From Burkholderiales bacterium (GTDB lineage Bacteria; Pseudomonadota; Gammaproteobacteria; Burkholderiales; SG8-39), in assembly GCA_027493935.1 (NCBI GenBank), contig JAOSJV010000012.1, positions 1-64,000 of the forward strand: 64,000 bases of DNA, written 5' to 3'. Every line of letters begins with the position of its first letter. The stretch's first letter is position 1. The position numbers and the translations under genes are program-made. Below are positions 1 through 8,283 of this stretch, piece after piece. A model generated the notes under the pieces. That model ran no database searches. It saw nothing but the letters and a program-made list of their open reading frames with translations, and was not told the origin of the DNA.

Positions 1-541
1 CATCAGTCCGACCTTGGTACGCTCGGCGGCGGCGACGCGCGCCACCGCCCGCGCGAGGTCGTACTCGAGCAGCCGCTCGCGCTGCGGCGAGATCGCCGGG
101 ATCGCCTGCCGGCGATCGAGCCGGCTCACCGCGACGCCGAGGTAGAACCCGCCGCCGGTGACGAGCTGTTGCGGCTCGATGCCGTCGAGCTGCGCGGCAT
201 CCTCCTCGTCCGGAGTCGGGCCGCGGCCGGTAGGTCTCGACCACCAGGTTGGGCCCCGCCACCGCCTCGAACTCCTTCACCATGTCGGCGACGCGGCCGG
301 CGAACGCACGCAGCGGCACCGGCATGCTGTCGCCCGGCGCAACGTAGAGCCGCAGCTTCACCGGCGAATCGAGGCCGCGCAGGATCTCGCGGGTGCCCTC
401 AGAGAGCGTGTAGAGCCTGCCCTCGGTCAGATCGGCGCGCACGCGCGCCGCTGACACGAGGTGGTTCGCCGCGACGAGGATCACGAACAGCGCGGCGAGG
501 CCCGCCGCCGAGTAGATCAGGGTTTCGTGCTGCTTCTTCAT
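1..541 (-). CDS. GldG-type ABC transporter auxiliary protein (partial, frameshifted)
   Basis: This is the N-terminal part of a GldG/ABC_transp_aux-type protein, the extracytoplasmic partner of Gld-like ABC-2 exporters; the C-terminus lies beyond the left window edge. The start MKKQHETL at 541 is followed by one membrane segment at about residues 8-26 and then the family stretch ADLTEGRLYTLSEGTREIL (about residues 40-58), which I recognise from GldG proteins. One extra base near 210 (CC of a GTCCGG context) breaks the frame; removing it continues through LDGIEPQQL and on to the edge. It lies downstream of the permease and ATPase at 701-2411 on the same strand, separated by a 145-bp repeat element. 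The exported substrate is unknown in proteobacteria. The family call is fairly secure; whether the gene is intact cannot be judged here. Confidence 0.7.
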   Translation of the reverse strand, partial: MKKQHETLIYSAAGLAALFVILVAANHLVSAARVRADLTEGRLYTLSEGTREILRGLDSPVKLRLYVAPGDSMPVPLRAFAGRVADMVKEFEAVAGPNLVVETYRPRPDSGRGGCRAARRHRAATARHRRRVLPRRRGEPARSPAGDPGDLAAARAAARVRPRAGGGARRRRRAYQGRTD

Positions 542-552
542 CTGGCTAGAAT

Positions 553-697
553 CTATCCCGAAATCGTCGTGCTCCTTCCGCGAGCGAGAAGGGCCGTACG
601 AACGAGGGGCGAATTGCCCCTTGTACATGTTCGAACGAACGAGGGGCGAGCCCCTCGTGGATCCCCTTCTTCGCGCGAGCGATCATTCTCCGGATAG
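553..697. repeat. 145-bp palindromic element, copy A
   Basis: The ends are CTATCCCGA and TCCGGATAG, an imperfect terminal inverted repeat. Inside are two tandem hairpins, 602-624 (ACGAGGGGC against GCCCCTTGT) and 639-658 (ACGAGGGG against CCCCTCGT, loop CGAG). The same architecture in the same register, with the shared core CGTACGAAC followed by A/G and AGGGGC, recurs inverted at 43923-44065. It begins 3 bp after the permease stop codon and fills the gap to the gldG-like start. It could be a miniature mobile element, a 3'-end RNA hairpin, or both. Confidence 0.6.
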
Positions 698-700
698 GCG

Positions 701-1449
701 CTAGCCCGCCCGGTGCCCGCGGATGATCACGGCCGTCGCGAAGAGGGCGAATACGATCACCGACAGAAAGAACACCACATCGCGGCTGTCGATGACGCCC
801 TTCTGGAAGCCGTCGAAGTGGGTCATCACCGAGAAGGCCGCGACCGCGTCGACGAACGCCGGGCTCGCCCAGCGCGCGAGCAGATCGGTGACCGGGTTGA
901 ACCCGGCAAGAATCAGGAACAGGCACACCACCACCGCCACGATGAACGCCACGACCTGATTGCGCGTCATCGCGGAGGTCATCGAGGTGATCGCGAGGTA
1001 GGCGCCGGCGAGCAGCAGGCTGCCGAGGGTAGCCTGCGGCGATGACCGCCGTTGTCCGGCTCCCCGAGCACGTTCACCGTGACCACGACCAGGAAGGTGA
1101 GCACGAGCGCGATCGCCAGGAACAGCCACGAGGCGAGGAACTTGCCGAGAATCGCCTGCCAGGGCGCGACCGGAAGCGTGAGCAGCAGCTCGAGCGTGCC
1201 GGCGCGCCGCTCCTCCGACCACAGGCGCATGCCCACCGCCGGCACCAGAATGAGGTACAGCCACGGATGCCAGATGAAGAACGATGCGAGGGCCGCCTCG
1301 CCGCGCTCGAAGAACGCGCCGGCGGTGAAGGTGAAAAAGCCGGTGAGCAGGAGGAAGATGACGAGGAACACGTACGCCACCGGCGAGGTGAAATAGCTCG
1401 AGAGCTCGCGCCGGGCGATCGTGCTGACCGTCTTCCATGCGCCCCTCAT
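701..1449 (-). CDS. Gld-type ABC-2 permease (two frameshifts)
   Basis: Membrane component of the exporter. It starts MRGAWKTVSTIARREL, then FTSPVAYVFLVIFLLLTGF and the signature region MRLWSEERRAGTLELLLTLP, typical of GldF/ABC-2 permeases; later hydrophobic helices include QVVAFIVAVVVCLFLILAG and a C-terminal helix. The ATG overlaps the TGA of the ATPase gene by four bases (ATGA), so the two are translationally coupled. The reading frame is lost between about 1033 and 1050, where one extra G and one extra C sit in a stretch that otherwise reads as NG-VIAAGYLGS. With both removed the product is 248 aa, normal for the family. Substrate unknown. Confidence 0.8.
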
Positions 1450-2411
1450 GCGCGCACTCCGGCCGCGGCGTCTCGCTTCGCGGTGTCGGGCAGCGTGATG
1501 CGCCGGAACACCTCCTCGAGCTGGCCCTCCTCGGTGCGCAGCGCATCGAGCCGCCAGCCCTCGCGCGTGGCGAGCTCGGCGACCGCGCGCGCGAGCTCGC
1601 CGGCCGCGCGCTTCTCGCGCGGGAACGCGCGCACGCCGCCGTCCGCCTGCTCCACGCGCGCCACCTCCGGGATCGCCGCGAGCCTCGCCTGCATCGCCGC
1701 GGCGTCCGCGCCGGTCGCGTGCACCGTGACCGCGCCGGCGAGCTCGGACATGCCGCGCAGCTCCGCGGGCGTACCGTTGGCGACGACGCGCCCGCGGTCG
1801 ATGATGATCGCACGCGTGCACGCGGCGTCCACCTCCTCGAGGATGTGGGTCGAGAACACCACCGCCTTCGTGCGGCCGAGGCTGCGGATGAGGTTGCGCA
1901 CCTCGTGCTTCTGGTTCGGATCGAGGCCATCGGTCGGCTCGTCGAGCACGAGCACGTCCGGATCGTGGATCAGCGCCTGAGCAAGGCAGGTGCGGTGCTT
2001 GTAGCCCTTCGACAGCGTGTCGATGCCCTGGTGCAGCACCGAGGAGAGGAAGCATAGATCGATCACGCGGGCGATCGCATTCTTCTTCGCCTCGCCGGCG
2101 AGCCCGCGCATGTCGGCCGCGAACGACAGGAAGCCGTGCACCGTCATGTCGGGGTACGACGGCGCCGCCTCGGGAAGGTAGCCGATCAGGCGCTTGGCGG
2201 CGAGCGGCGCCTCGACGACGTCGTGGCCGCCGACCATGACCCGGCCCGAGGTGGGCGGGATGAAGCCGGTGACCATGCGCATGGTGGTCGACTTGCCGGC
2301 GCCGTTCGGCCCCAGGAAGCCGAGCACCTCGCCGCGCCCGACCGTGAAGCTGACGCCGTCGACGGCGCGCTTCGGGCCGAAGGCCTTGACGAGATTCTCT
2401 ATTTGTATCAT
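1446..2411 (-). CDS. Gld-type ABC transporter ATP-binding protein
   Basis: A 321-aa ATPase energising the adjacent permease. The Walker A motif GPNGAGKST is at residues 34-42, the degenerate signature LSKGYKHR and Walker B VLVLDEPTDGLDPNQ follow, and a roughly 90-residue C-terminal extension is present as in GldA-like ATPases. The LSKGY signature and TDGLDPNQ match the GldA group rather than importers. The start MIQIENLVKAFG is at 2411 and the stop overlaps the permease start. It is the first gene of a three-gene minus-strand cluster. Function in export is by family only; the cargo is not predictable. Confidence 0.88.
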   Translation of the reverse strand: MIQIENLVKAFGPKRAVDGVSFTVGRGEVLGFLGPNGAGKSTTMRMVTGFIPPTSGRVMVGGHDVVEAPLAAKRLIGYLPEAAPSYPDMTVHGFLSFAADMRGLAGEAKKNAIARVIDLCFLSSVLHQGIDTLSKGYKHRTCLAQALIHDPDVLVLDEPTDGLDPNQKHEVRNLIRSLGRTKAVVFSTHILEEVDAACTRAIIIDRGRVVANGTPAELRGMSELAGAVTVHATGADAAAMQARLAAIPEVARVEQADGGVRAFPREKRAAGELARAVAELATREGWRLDALRTEEGQLEEVFRRITLPDTAKRDAAAGVRA

Positions 2412-2535
2412 CGCGTCGCTCTGCCGATGGCGTGGCTTGTCGGCGCCGTAGAGTAAGGGCAGCGGCGCGCGGTTACAAGGGGTGCAGCGACGATCGGGCG
2501 CCACTGCGCAATGGACGGCCGGCGGGACCGAAAGT

Positions 2536-3336
2536 TCATCTGTCGCCGCCCAGGACGCGCCGTGCGTGTGCACGCGCCCTCTCGCGCTGCCGTTCGAAGA
2601 GCGCGAGGTAGGCGGGGTTGAACCAGCGCGTGACGCCTTCCTGGAACGCGGGCCGCGCGGCCAGGCGCAACCACCACTCGGCCACCCGCGGACGCGCCCG
2701 CACCATGTCGTCCAGACCGAGGTGCTCGAGCCGCGCGAGGTAGGGCGCGTAGGCGATGTCGGCGAGCGTGCAGGCCTCGCCGGCGAGCCATCGCCCGCGC
2801 GCAAGCGCCGCGTCCATGTCGGCCACGATCGCCTGCCAGCGCGCGAGCGCCGGCGCGAAGCCCGGCGCGTCCATCGCGAACTCGAGCGCCTGCGCGATGC
2901 GCTCGCGGCGCGCCGCGTCGACCATCGCCGCGAGGTAGCGCCTGAGCGCATCCGGGTCGCGGTCGAGATGCTGCTCGCGGAAGGCCACGCACAGGCTCAG
3001 CATGCCGGCGGCGGCGTGCGCACCCTCGTCGAGCCGTTTCGTCCATAGCCGCATCTGCGCCCGCGCGTGCGGATCGGCGCCGCGCAGCGGCGGGTCCGGG
3101 CGGACGTCGTCGAGGTATTCGCAGATCACCGTCGACTCGGGCACCAGCCGCCCGCCGTGGAGGAGCGTCGGCACGACCTGGTTCGGATTGAGCGCGACGT
3201 ACTCGGGCGCCTGCGCGTCGCCCGCACGCAGATCGAGATGCACGCTCTCCCACTCGAGCGCTTTCTCGGCGAGCGTCATCCGCACCTTCGCGGAGCACAC
3301 CGACATGTCGTTGTGATAGAGAGTCAGCTCGGTCAT
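2536..3336 (-). CDS. Glutathione S-transferase family protein
   Basis: A 266-aa cytosolic protein with an N-terminal thioredoxin-fold domain (about residues 3-80) and an alpha-helical C-terminal domain. Family features are the N-terminal NDMSVCSAKVRM active-site helix (Cys14 or Ser12 as candidate catalytic residue), the cis-proline stretch NPNQVVPTLLHGG, the glutathione-binding ESTVICEYLDD, and the C-terminal N-capping region ACTLADIAYAPYL. It probably conjugates glutathione to electrophiles or acts as a dehalogenase/isomerase; the sequence alone does not say which. It stands alone, 120 bp upstream of the ABC cluster on the same strand. Confidence 0.85.
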   Translation of the reverse strand: MTELTLYHNDMSVCSAKVRMTLAEKALEWESVHLDLRAGDAQAPEYVALNPNQVVPTLLHGGRLVPESTVICEYLDDVRPDPPLRGADPHARAQMRLWTKRLDEGAHAAAGMLSLCVAFREQHLDRDPDALRRYLAAMVDAARRERIAQALEFAMDAPGFAPALARWQAIVADMDAALARGRWLAGEACTLADIAYAPYLARLEHLGLDDMVRARPRVAEWWLRLAARPAFQEGVTRWFNPAYLALFERQRERARAHARRVLGGDR

Positions 3337-3457
3337 GGAACAATGGCGGGATCACGGCACGGCCGCGCCGCCGCCGCAGGGACGGGAGGATACGCGAAAG
3401 GGCGAACGCGCCGGGCGGCACGACCGCAGCGGCGCCGGCCGTCTCGCCGATCAGCGG

Positions 3458-3540
3458 CTACCTCAGAATGCGAATGCAGTCGCGGACGACGGAATCGTGC
3501 GGCAATCTGGCCCTTGTTCGCTCCACCTCTGGCAAGATAC
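3458..3540. repeat. Possible short degenerate copy (C) of the 145-bp element
   Basis: CTACCTCAGAATGCGAATGC at the left end resembles the end of copy B (CTATCTCAAAATGAGAACGC), and CCCTTGTTCG at about 3508-3517 matches the internal core. The right end GATAC is only a weak match to GATAG, and the unit is about 60 bp shorter than copies A and B. It lies in the 232-bp gap between the glutathione transferase and hcrB, just after the hcrB stop. Nothing else is evident in that gap. Confidence 0.35.
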
Positions 3541-3568
3541 CAGCACGTCCGCGATCGTGAGTTCGCCT

Positions 3569-4588
3569 CTAGAGCGCCTGCCGCGCAATGCGCATGCGCG
3601 TCGCGCGCATGTCGTCGCCGCGCGCCTCGCGCAGCGCGTAGCCGACGAACGCCGGCACGACTTCCTTGCGCCAGTAGATCTCGAGGTCGGTGTTGTCCAT
3701 CGGCTTCGCGCGCGAGGCGACCTTCGCCGCGACCTCCTCGATCACTTCGTCGGTGAGTCGCTTGCCGGCCAGCAGCTCGCCCGCCTTGGTGAGGATCGGG
3801 CGCGAGGCGACCGCGCCGAGCACGATGCGCGCGTCCTCCACCGTGCCGTCCGGCGCCGCGCGCACCGCCGCCGCCACGCCGAGCACCGGGAAGTCGAACG
3901 AGCCGCGGCGGCGCAGCTTCCAGTAGGCGCTCTTCCAGCCGGAAGCCGCCGGCAGCGCGATCTCGGTGAGGATCTCGTCCGGGCGGCGGGTGAGATATTC
4001 CATGCCGTCGTTCGCGTAGAGGTCGGCGAGGTCGAGCTCGCGCGTGCCCTCCGCCGAGACCAGCCGGACTTTCGCCCCGAGCGCGATGAGCGCCGGCGCG
4101 GTGTCGGTCGAGCTCACCGCGACGCAGCGCTTGCTCGCGGTGGCGACCCAGCAGGTCTCGCCGTCCTTCTTCATGCAGAAGTCGATCGCTTTCCGCCACT
4201 CGTAGCTCTGGTTGTAGTAGGTGCAGCGCGTGTCGAGGCAGACGTTGCCGCCGAGCGTGCCCATGTTGCGCAGCTGCGGGGTGGCGACCTGCGCGGCGGC
4301 GTGGTAGAGCGCGCGGTAGTTCTCCCGCACCGACCGCGACTCGACCACTTCGGCGAGCGTGAGCCCGGCGCCCAGGGTGAGGCCTGCTCCGTTGGCGATG
4401 CGCTTGAGCTCGCCCAGGCCGCGCAGCGCGACGAGCGCCGCCGGCTCCTGGTGCCGGCGCTTCATGTTGGGCACGAGGTCGGTGCCGCCGGCGATCAGCA
4501 TCGCTTGCGGGCCTTCGTCGGCGAGGATCGTCGCCGCCTCGGCCACGCTCTTCGGCGCGTGCCAGCGGAACCACGGCATGCGCATCAT
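3569..4588 (-). CDS. hcrB: 4-hydroxybenzoyl-CoA reductase-type FAD/[4Fe-4S] subunit
   Basis: A 339-aa medium subunit of a xanthine-oxidase-family molybdenum hydroxylase. The FAD site is visible as IAGGTDLVPNMKR (about 32-44) and MGTLGGNVCLDTRC (about 109-122). Unlike ordinary CODH/xanthine dehydrogenase FAD subunits it carries an insertion around residues 122-155 with Cys122, Cys138, Cys146 and Cys155, the arrangement that ligates an extra [4Fe-4S] cluster in 4-hydroxybenzoyl-CoA reductase, where electrons flow from ferredoxin towards substrate reduction. The start overlaps the hcrA stop (ATGA). Together with hcrC and hcrA it should make an enzyme acting on an aromatic acyl-CoA or related ring. 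The exact substrate is inferred; no CoA ligase is adjacent. Confidence 0.85.
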   Translation of the reverse strand: MMRMPWFRWHAPKSVAEAATILADEGPQAMLIAGGTDLVPNMKRRHQEPAALVALRGLGELKRIANGAGLTLGAGLTLAEVVESRSVRENYRALYHAAAQVATPQLRNMGTLGGNVCLDTRCTYYNQSYEWRKAIDFCMKKDGETCWVATASKRCVAVSSTDTAPALIALGAKVRLVSAEGTRELDLADLYANDGMEYLTRRPDEILTEIALPAASGWKSAYWKLRRRGSFDFPVLGVAAAVRAAPDGTVEDARIVLGAVASRPILTKAGELLAGKRLTDEVIEEVAAKVASRAKPMDNTDLEIYWRKEVVPAFVGYALREARGDDMRATRMRIARQAL

Positions 4589-7032
4589 GCGGCTTTCCTC
4601 CCTTTGAGCTCGTTGCCGTCGCCGCCTTCCCACGGCGGCAGCACGAAGGTCGGCTCCGGGTAGGGCACCGCGGGGAAGCGCTCCGGGCCGACGCGCGGCA
4701 CTTCGCCCTTCGCCTTCTTCGCGAGCGCGGCGAGCACCTTGTCCGGGGTGATCGGCACTTCGTCGATCCTCACGCCGACCGCGTCGTGGATCGCGTTGGC
4801 GAGCGCCGGCATCACCGGCAGCAGCGGCCCCTGCCCGGCCTCCTTCGCGCCGTACGGGCAGTTCGGATCGGGGTCCTCGATGAGCGCGACCTCGACCTCC
4901 GGCATGTCCATGTGCGTGAGGCTCTTGTAGTCGAGCATCGACGGATTGCGGTGCACGAGCGCGCTCGAGAGCTTCGGCGGCAGCCGCCGGAACGCCTGCT
5001 CCTCCATCAGCGCCTCGCCGAGGCCCATGTACACGCTGCCGATCACCTGCCCGCGCGCAAGCACCGGGTTCAACGCCCGCCCGATGTCGTGCGCGATCCA
5101 GATCTTGGGCACCGTGACCCAGCCGGTCGCCGGATCGACCTCGGTCTCGAGCACGCACGCGGTGAAGCTGTAGGCGGGCGAGGGTCCGACGCCCGCGCCC
5201 TTGAACTTGCCCGGCGGCTTCGGCGGCGCGTACGAGCCGACCGAAGCGATCGTGCCGAACTTCGCCTCCGCGGCCGCGACCGCCTCGACGAAGCTCATCG
5301 ACTTCGCGGCGTCCTCGACTGCGAACACGCGCTCCTGCGAGAACGCGATCCGGTCGGGCAGCGTGTCGAGCGCCTCGGCCGCGGCATTGGCGAGGAGATC
5401 GCGCACGCGCGCGGCGGCCTGCAGCGCGGCGTTGCCCATCATGATGGTGACGCGGCTCGAGTACGAACCGAGATCGATCGGCGTGATGCCGGTGTCGCCG
5501 GTGACCACGCGCACGCTGACCGGGTCGATGCCGAGCGCCTCCGCGGTCAGCCCCGCGAGCACGTCGTCCGAGCCCTGCCCGATCTCGGTCGCGCCGCAGT
5601 ACACCGTCACCTGGCCGCTGCGGTCGAGCAGGAGCTGCACCGCGGAGTGCGGCAGCTTGTTCCAGTAGATCGACACGCCAGCGCCGCACATGTAGGCCGA
5701 GCAGGCGAGGCCGAGGCCGCGCCCCGGTCCGAGCTTGCCGCGCCGCGCCTTCCAGCCCGACATCTCGACCGCCTTCTCGATGCACTCGCCTAGCCCGGTC
5801 GAGCCGATGCGCAGCCAACTGGCCGTGAGCGAGTCGGGCTTGGTCAGCATCTTCAGGCGCATCTCGGCCGGATCGAGGCCGAGCGCATGGGCGATCTTGT
5901 CGAGCTGCACCTCCTGGCCGAAGCGCGGCTGCGGCGTGCCGTGGCCGCGCTTGGGCCCGCACGCGGGCTTGTTGGTGAACACCCGGCAGGCCTCGAACTT
6001 GAAGCGCGGCAGCTCGTAGCTGACCGGCGTAAGCACCCCGGTATAGAAGGTGCTCGCCGGCCCGTGCGAGCCGTAGGCGCCGCCGTCGAGCAGCGTCTGC
6101 AGGTGCATCGCGGTGAGCCGGCCGTCCTTCGTGACACCGGTGCGGAACTTCATCAGCACCGGATGGCGGCCGCGGTGCTGGTAGAAGACCTCCTCGCGCG
6201 TGAGGCAGATCTTCACCGGCCGGCCGAGCACGAGCGCGGCCTTCGACACGACGAACTCGTGGTTGCCCGGGTCGCACTTGCCGCCGAAGCCGCCGCCGTT
6301 CGCGATCGCCATCACGCGGATGTGCGCGGTGGGCATCTGCAGCACCCGCCCGAGCTGGCGGTGCAGGTAGTGCGGGTTCTGCGTGCTCGTCTGCAGCAGC
6401 AGCTTGCCGTCGCCCTCGATCGACGCGAGCGAGGCCTGCTGCTCGAGCGGCAGGTGCGTGTTGCCCTCGTAGAAGAACAGATCCTCGAAGACGTGGTCCG
6501 AGCGCGCCAGCGCCTCCTCGACATCGCCGAACTCGTAGGCCTGGTTGCGGTGGATGTTGCCCTGCTCGCCGTAGTCGTGGATGCGCGGCTCCGGCTTCGC
6601 GAGCCCCTCCTCGGGCGAGGCGATCGTCGGCAGCGGCCGGTACTTCACCTCGATGAGATCGAGCGCCTCGGCCGCGGTCTGTTCGTCCACGGCGATCACG
6701 GCGGCGACCGGATCGCCGACGAAACGCACCCGCTCGCGCGCGAGCGGGTACTCGTCCTGCGACACCGGCATGATGCCGTACGGGATCGGAAAGTCGGCGC
6801 CGGTGAGCACGAGGTGCACGCCGCGGTGCGCCTGCGCGCGCGACACGTCGACCGATTCGATCGCCGCATGCGCATGCGGCGAGCGCGCGAGTTTCGCGTG
6901 CAGCATGCGCGGCAGCGCGAGATCGTCGGCGAAGCGCTGCTGGCCGATCGTCTTGGCGCGGCCGTCGACCCGGCGGCGCGGCTTGCCGACGGTGTCGAAG
7001 CGCGTCTTGAGGGGCTTTTCGGGCGCGTTCAC
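4585..7032 (-). CDS. hcrA: 4-hydroxybenzoyl-CoA reductase-type molybdopterin subunit
   Basis: An 815-aa catalytic subunit of the xanthine oxidase family, binding molybdopterin-cytosine dinucleotide. Visible features are the N-terminal KPRRRVDGRAKTIGQQRF, the ANGGGFGGK loop, QNPHYLHRQL, the CGATEIGQGSDD cofactor loop, and GAKEAGQGPLLP carrying the conserved active-site glutamate near the C-terminus. It uses a GTG start at 7032 inside a GTGA overlap with the hcrC stop, which fixes the start. Its size and loop sequences resemble HcrA more than CoxL. It is the middle gene of hcrC-hcrA-hcrB, all overlapping by four bases, so subunits are made in fixed ratio. Confidence 0.87.
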   Translation of the reverse strand: MNAPEKPLKTRFDTVGKPRRRVDGRAKTIGQQRFADDLALPRMLHAKLARSPHAHAAIESVDVSRAQAHRGVHLVLTGADFPIPYGIMPVSQDEYPLARERVRFVGDPVAAVIAVDEQTAAEALDLIEVKYRPLPTIASPEEGLAKPEPRIHDYGEQGNIHRNQAYEFGDVEEALARSDHVFEDLFFYEGNTHLPLEQQASLASIEGDGKLLLQTSTQNPHYLHRQLGRVLQMPTAHIRVMAIANGGGFGGKCDPGNHEFVVSKAALVLGRPVKICLTREEVFYQHRGRHPVLMKFRTGVTKDGRLTAMHLQTLLDGGAYGSHGPASTFYTGVLTPVSYELPRFKFEACRVFTNKPACGPKRGHGTPQPRFGQEVQLDKIAHALGLDPAEMRLKMLTKPDSLTASWLRIGSTGLGECIEKAVEMSGWKARRGKLGPGRGLGLACSAYMCGAGVSIYWNKLPHSAVQLLLDRSGQVTVYCGATEIGQGSDDVLAGLTAEALGIDPVSVRVVTGDTGITPIDLGSYSSRVTIMMGNAALQAAARVRDLLANAAAEALDTLPDRIAFSQERVFAVEDAAKSMSFVEAVAAAEAKFGTIASVGSYAPPKPPGKFKGAGVGPSPAYSFTACVLETEVDPATGWVTVPKIWIAHDIGRALNPVLARGQVIGSVYMGLGEALMEEQAFRRLPPKLSSALVHRNPSMLDYKSLTHMDMPEVEVALIEDPDPNCPYGAKEAGQGPLLPVMPALANAIHDAVGVRIDEVPITPDKVLAALAKKAKGEVPRVGPERFPAVPYPEPTFVLPPWEGGDGNELKGRKAA

Positions 7033-7580
7033 GGCTTCGCCTCCGACTTCTCCGCCCGCAGCACGCGCGCGGCCTCCTCCACCGACTCCCAGATCTGCTG
7101 GTAGCCGGTGCAGCGGCAGATGTTCCCGGACAGCGCCTCCTTGATCCGCTCGCGGCTCGGCGCCGGGTCCGCATCGAGCAGCGCCTTGGCGGTCATCACC
7201 ATGCCGGAGGTGCAGTAGCCGCACTGCGAGCCGCCGAGATCGGCGAACGCCGCCTGCAACGGGTGCAGCTCGGTGCCCCGGGCGAGGCCTTCGATGGTCT
7301 GGATGTCGCGCTCTTCGCACTGCACCGCGAGCTCGAGGCAGGAGAGCACCGGCGCGCCGTCGATGAGCACCGCGCAGGCGCCGCACTCGCCGAGCTCGCA
7401 GCCGTGCTTGGTGCCGGTGAGGCCGAGGTCCTCGCGCAGCACCTCGAGCAGCGTCTTGTACGGCGCGACGTAGGCTTCGAGCTCCTCGCCGTTCACGCGC
7501 AGACGCAGGCAGACGTTGCGCCGCGCGGCCGCAGGATCGCGCGCCTGCGCGCGCTCGGTCGCGTTCGTGGATGCACTCAT
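7029..7580 (-). CDS. hcrC: 4-hydroxybenzoyl-CoA reductase-type [2Fe-2S] subunit
   Basis: A 183-aa small subunit with two [2Fe-2S] clusters. Cys61, Cys66, Cys69 and Cys81 form the plant-ferredoxin-type N-terminal cluster (CELGECGAC) and Cys120, Cys123, Cys155 and Cys157 the helical C-terminal cluster (CGYC and CRCTGYQ). It relays electrons between the molybdenum centre and the FAD subunit. The N-terminus is about 20 residues longer than usual; a later start is possible, but no better ATG is visible. It is the first gene of the minus-strand operon, so regulation should act upstream of 7580, where an inverted repeat is found. Confidence 0.87.
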   Translation of the reverse strand: MSASTNATERAQARDPAAARRNVCLRLRVNGEELEAYVAPYKTLLEVLREDLGLTGTKHGCELGECGACAVLIDGAPVLSCLELAVQCEERDIQTIEGLARGTELHPLQAAFADLGGSQCGYCTSGMVMTAKALLDADPAPSRERIKEALSGNICRCTGYQQIWESVEEAARVLRAEKSEAKP

Positions 7581-7612
7581 GGAACCCCTCCGGCCGGCGG
7601 GCCGCCGGCGCC

Positions 7613-7637
7613 AGTTTGTTTGGCCCCCAAACTATAA
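7613..7637 (-). promoter_or_regulatory. Inverted repeat / candidate operator upstream of hcrC
   Basis: GTTTGG-CCC-CCAAAC (7618-7632) is a perfect 6-bp inverted repeat nested in a wider AGTTTG...CAAACT (7613-7633). Read on the minus strand it is preceded by TTATAGT, a plausible -10 element, about 50 bp before the hcrC start. A dimeric repressor site overlapping the promoter would fit. The cognate regulator is not identifiable here. Confidence 0.4.
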
Positions 7638-7730
7638 CGCGGGGCCCGGCCGAAGGCAAAGGGCACGCGCGTGCTGCGTCGCGAAATCGACGGTCGCGGC
7701 CGGCGGAGCGCTCCGCGTTTGACCCCGCCG

Positions 7731-7758
7731 GTTGATTTTTCCGGGGCGATCCCAATTT
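7731..7758 (+). promoter_or_regulatory. Possible heat-shock (sigma-32-like) promoter of hsp20 pair
   Basis: GTTGATT (7731-7737), a 13-bp spacer and CCCAATTT (7751-7758) resemble the sigma-32 pattern CTTGAAA and CCCCATNT with several mismatches. It lies about 60 bp upstream of the first hsp20 start. This is pattern matching only. Confidence 0.3.
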
Positions 7759-7820
7759 TCCGGCTTGTACCCGGGGCAGCGGCCCCGCCGCCCCAGGGCC
7801 TACCGAAAAGGAGATCCGAG

Positions 7821-8261
7821 ATGTTCGACCGTCTGACCAACTTCGAGAGCCTGTTCGAGGAGTTCCGGCGCATCGAACAGGAGCTGGACGAGGCGCTCGG
7901 CCGGTGGACCCCGCCGTCTGGCATCCGGTCCGTGGCGCGCGGCACGTTCCCGCCGATCAACGTCGGCGGCACGCCCGACGAAGTGCACGTCTACCTGTTC
8001 GCCGCCGGCCTCGACCCCAAGACCGTCGACCTGTCGATCCAGCAGAACCTGCTCACCGTGACCGGCGAGCGACAGATCCCGGTGAAGGAGAACGCCGCCT
8101 ACTACCGGCGCGAGCGCTTCGGCGGCGCGTTCCGGCGCGTGATCGCGCTGCCCGAGGACGTCGATCCGGACCGCGTCGACGCGAAGTACCGTGACGGCGT
8201 GCTGCAGGTGACGGTGCGGCGGCGCGAGTCCGCGAAGCCGCGGCAGATCCAGGTCCAGTGA
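7821..8261 (+). CDS. Hsp20-family small heat-shock protein (1)
   Basis: A 146-aa alpha-crystallin-type chaperone that binds unfolding proteins without ATP. The alpha-crystallin domain covers about residues 45-140, with VYLFAAGLDPKTVDLSI, ERFGGAFRRVIALPEDVD and the closing YRDGVLQVTVRRRE. The start follows a good ribosome-binding site (AAAGGAGA at about 7807-7814). It is followed after 22 bp by a second hsp20 gene, so the two are probably cotranscribed. Paired sHSPs of unequal type often co-assemble; that is inference here. Confidence 0.9.
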   Translation: MFDRLTNFESLFEEFRRIEQELDEALGRWTPPSGIRSVARGTFPPINVGGTPDEVHVYLFAAGLDPKTVDLSIQQNLLTVTGERQIPVKENAAYYRRERFGGAFRRVIALPEDVDPDRVDAKYRDGVLQVTVRRRESAKPRQIQVQ

Positions 8262-8283
8262 ACCGAACACGCGGAGGCAAGCC

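Noticed and set aside
5887..7104. Long open frame on the plus strand opposite hcrA and hcrC
   Set aside because: Very high GC leaves few stop codons in antisense frames. The translation is Arg/Ala/His-rich without domains, and the opposite strand encodes well-conserved proteins. The same applies to the many other long antisense frames, for example 49238-50728 and 57348-59285.
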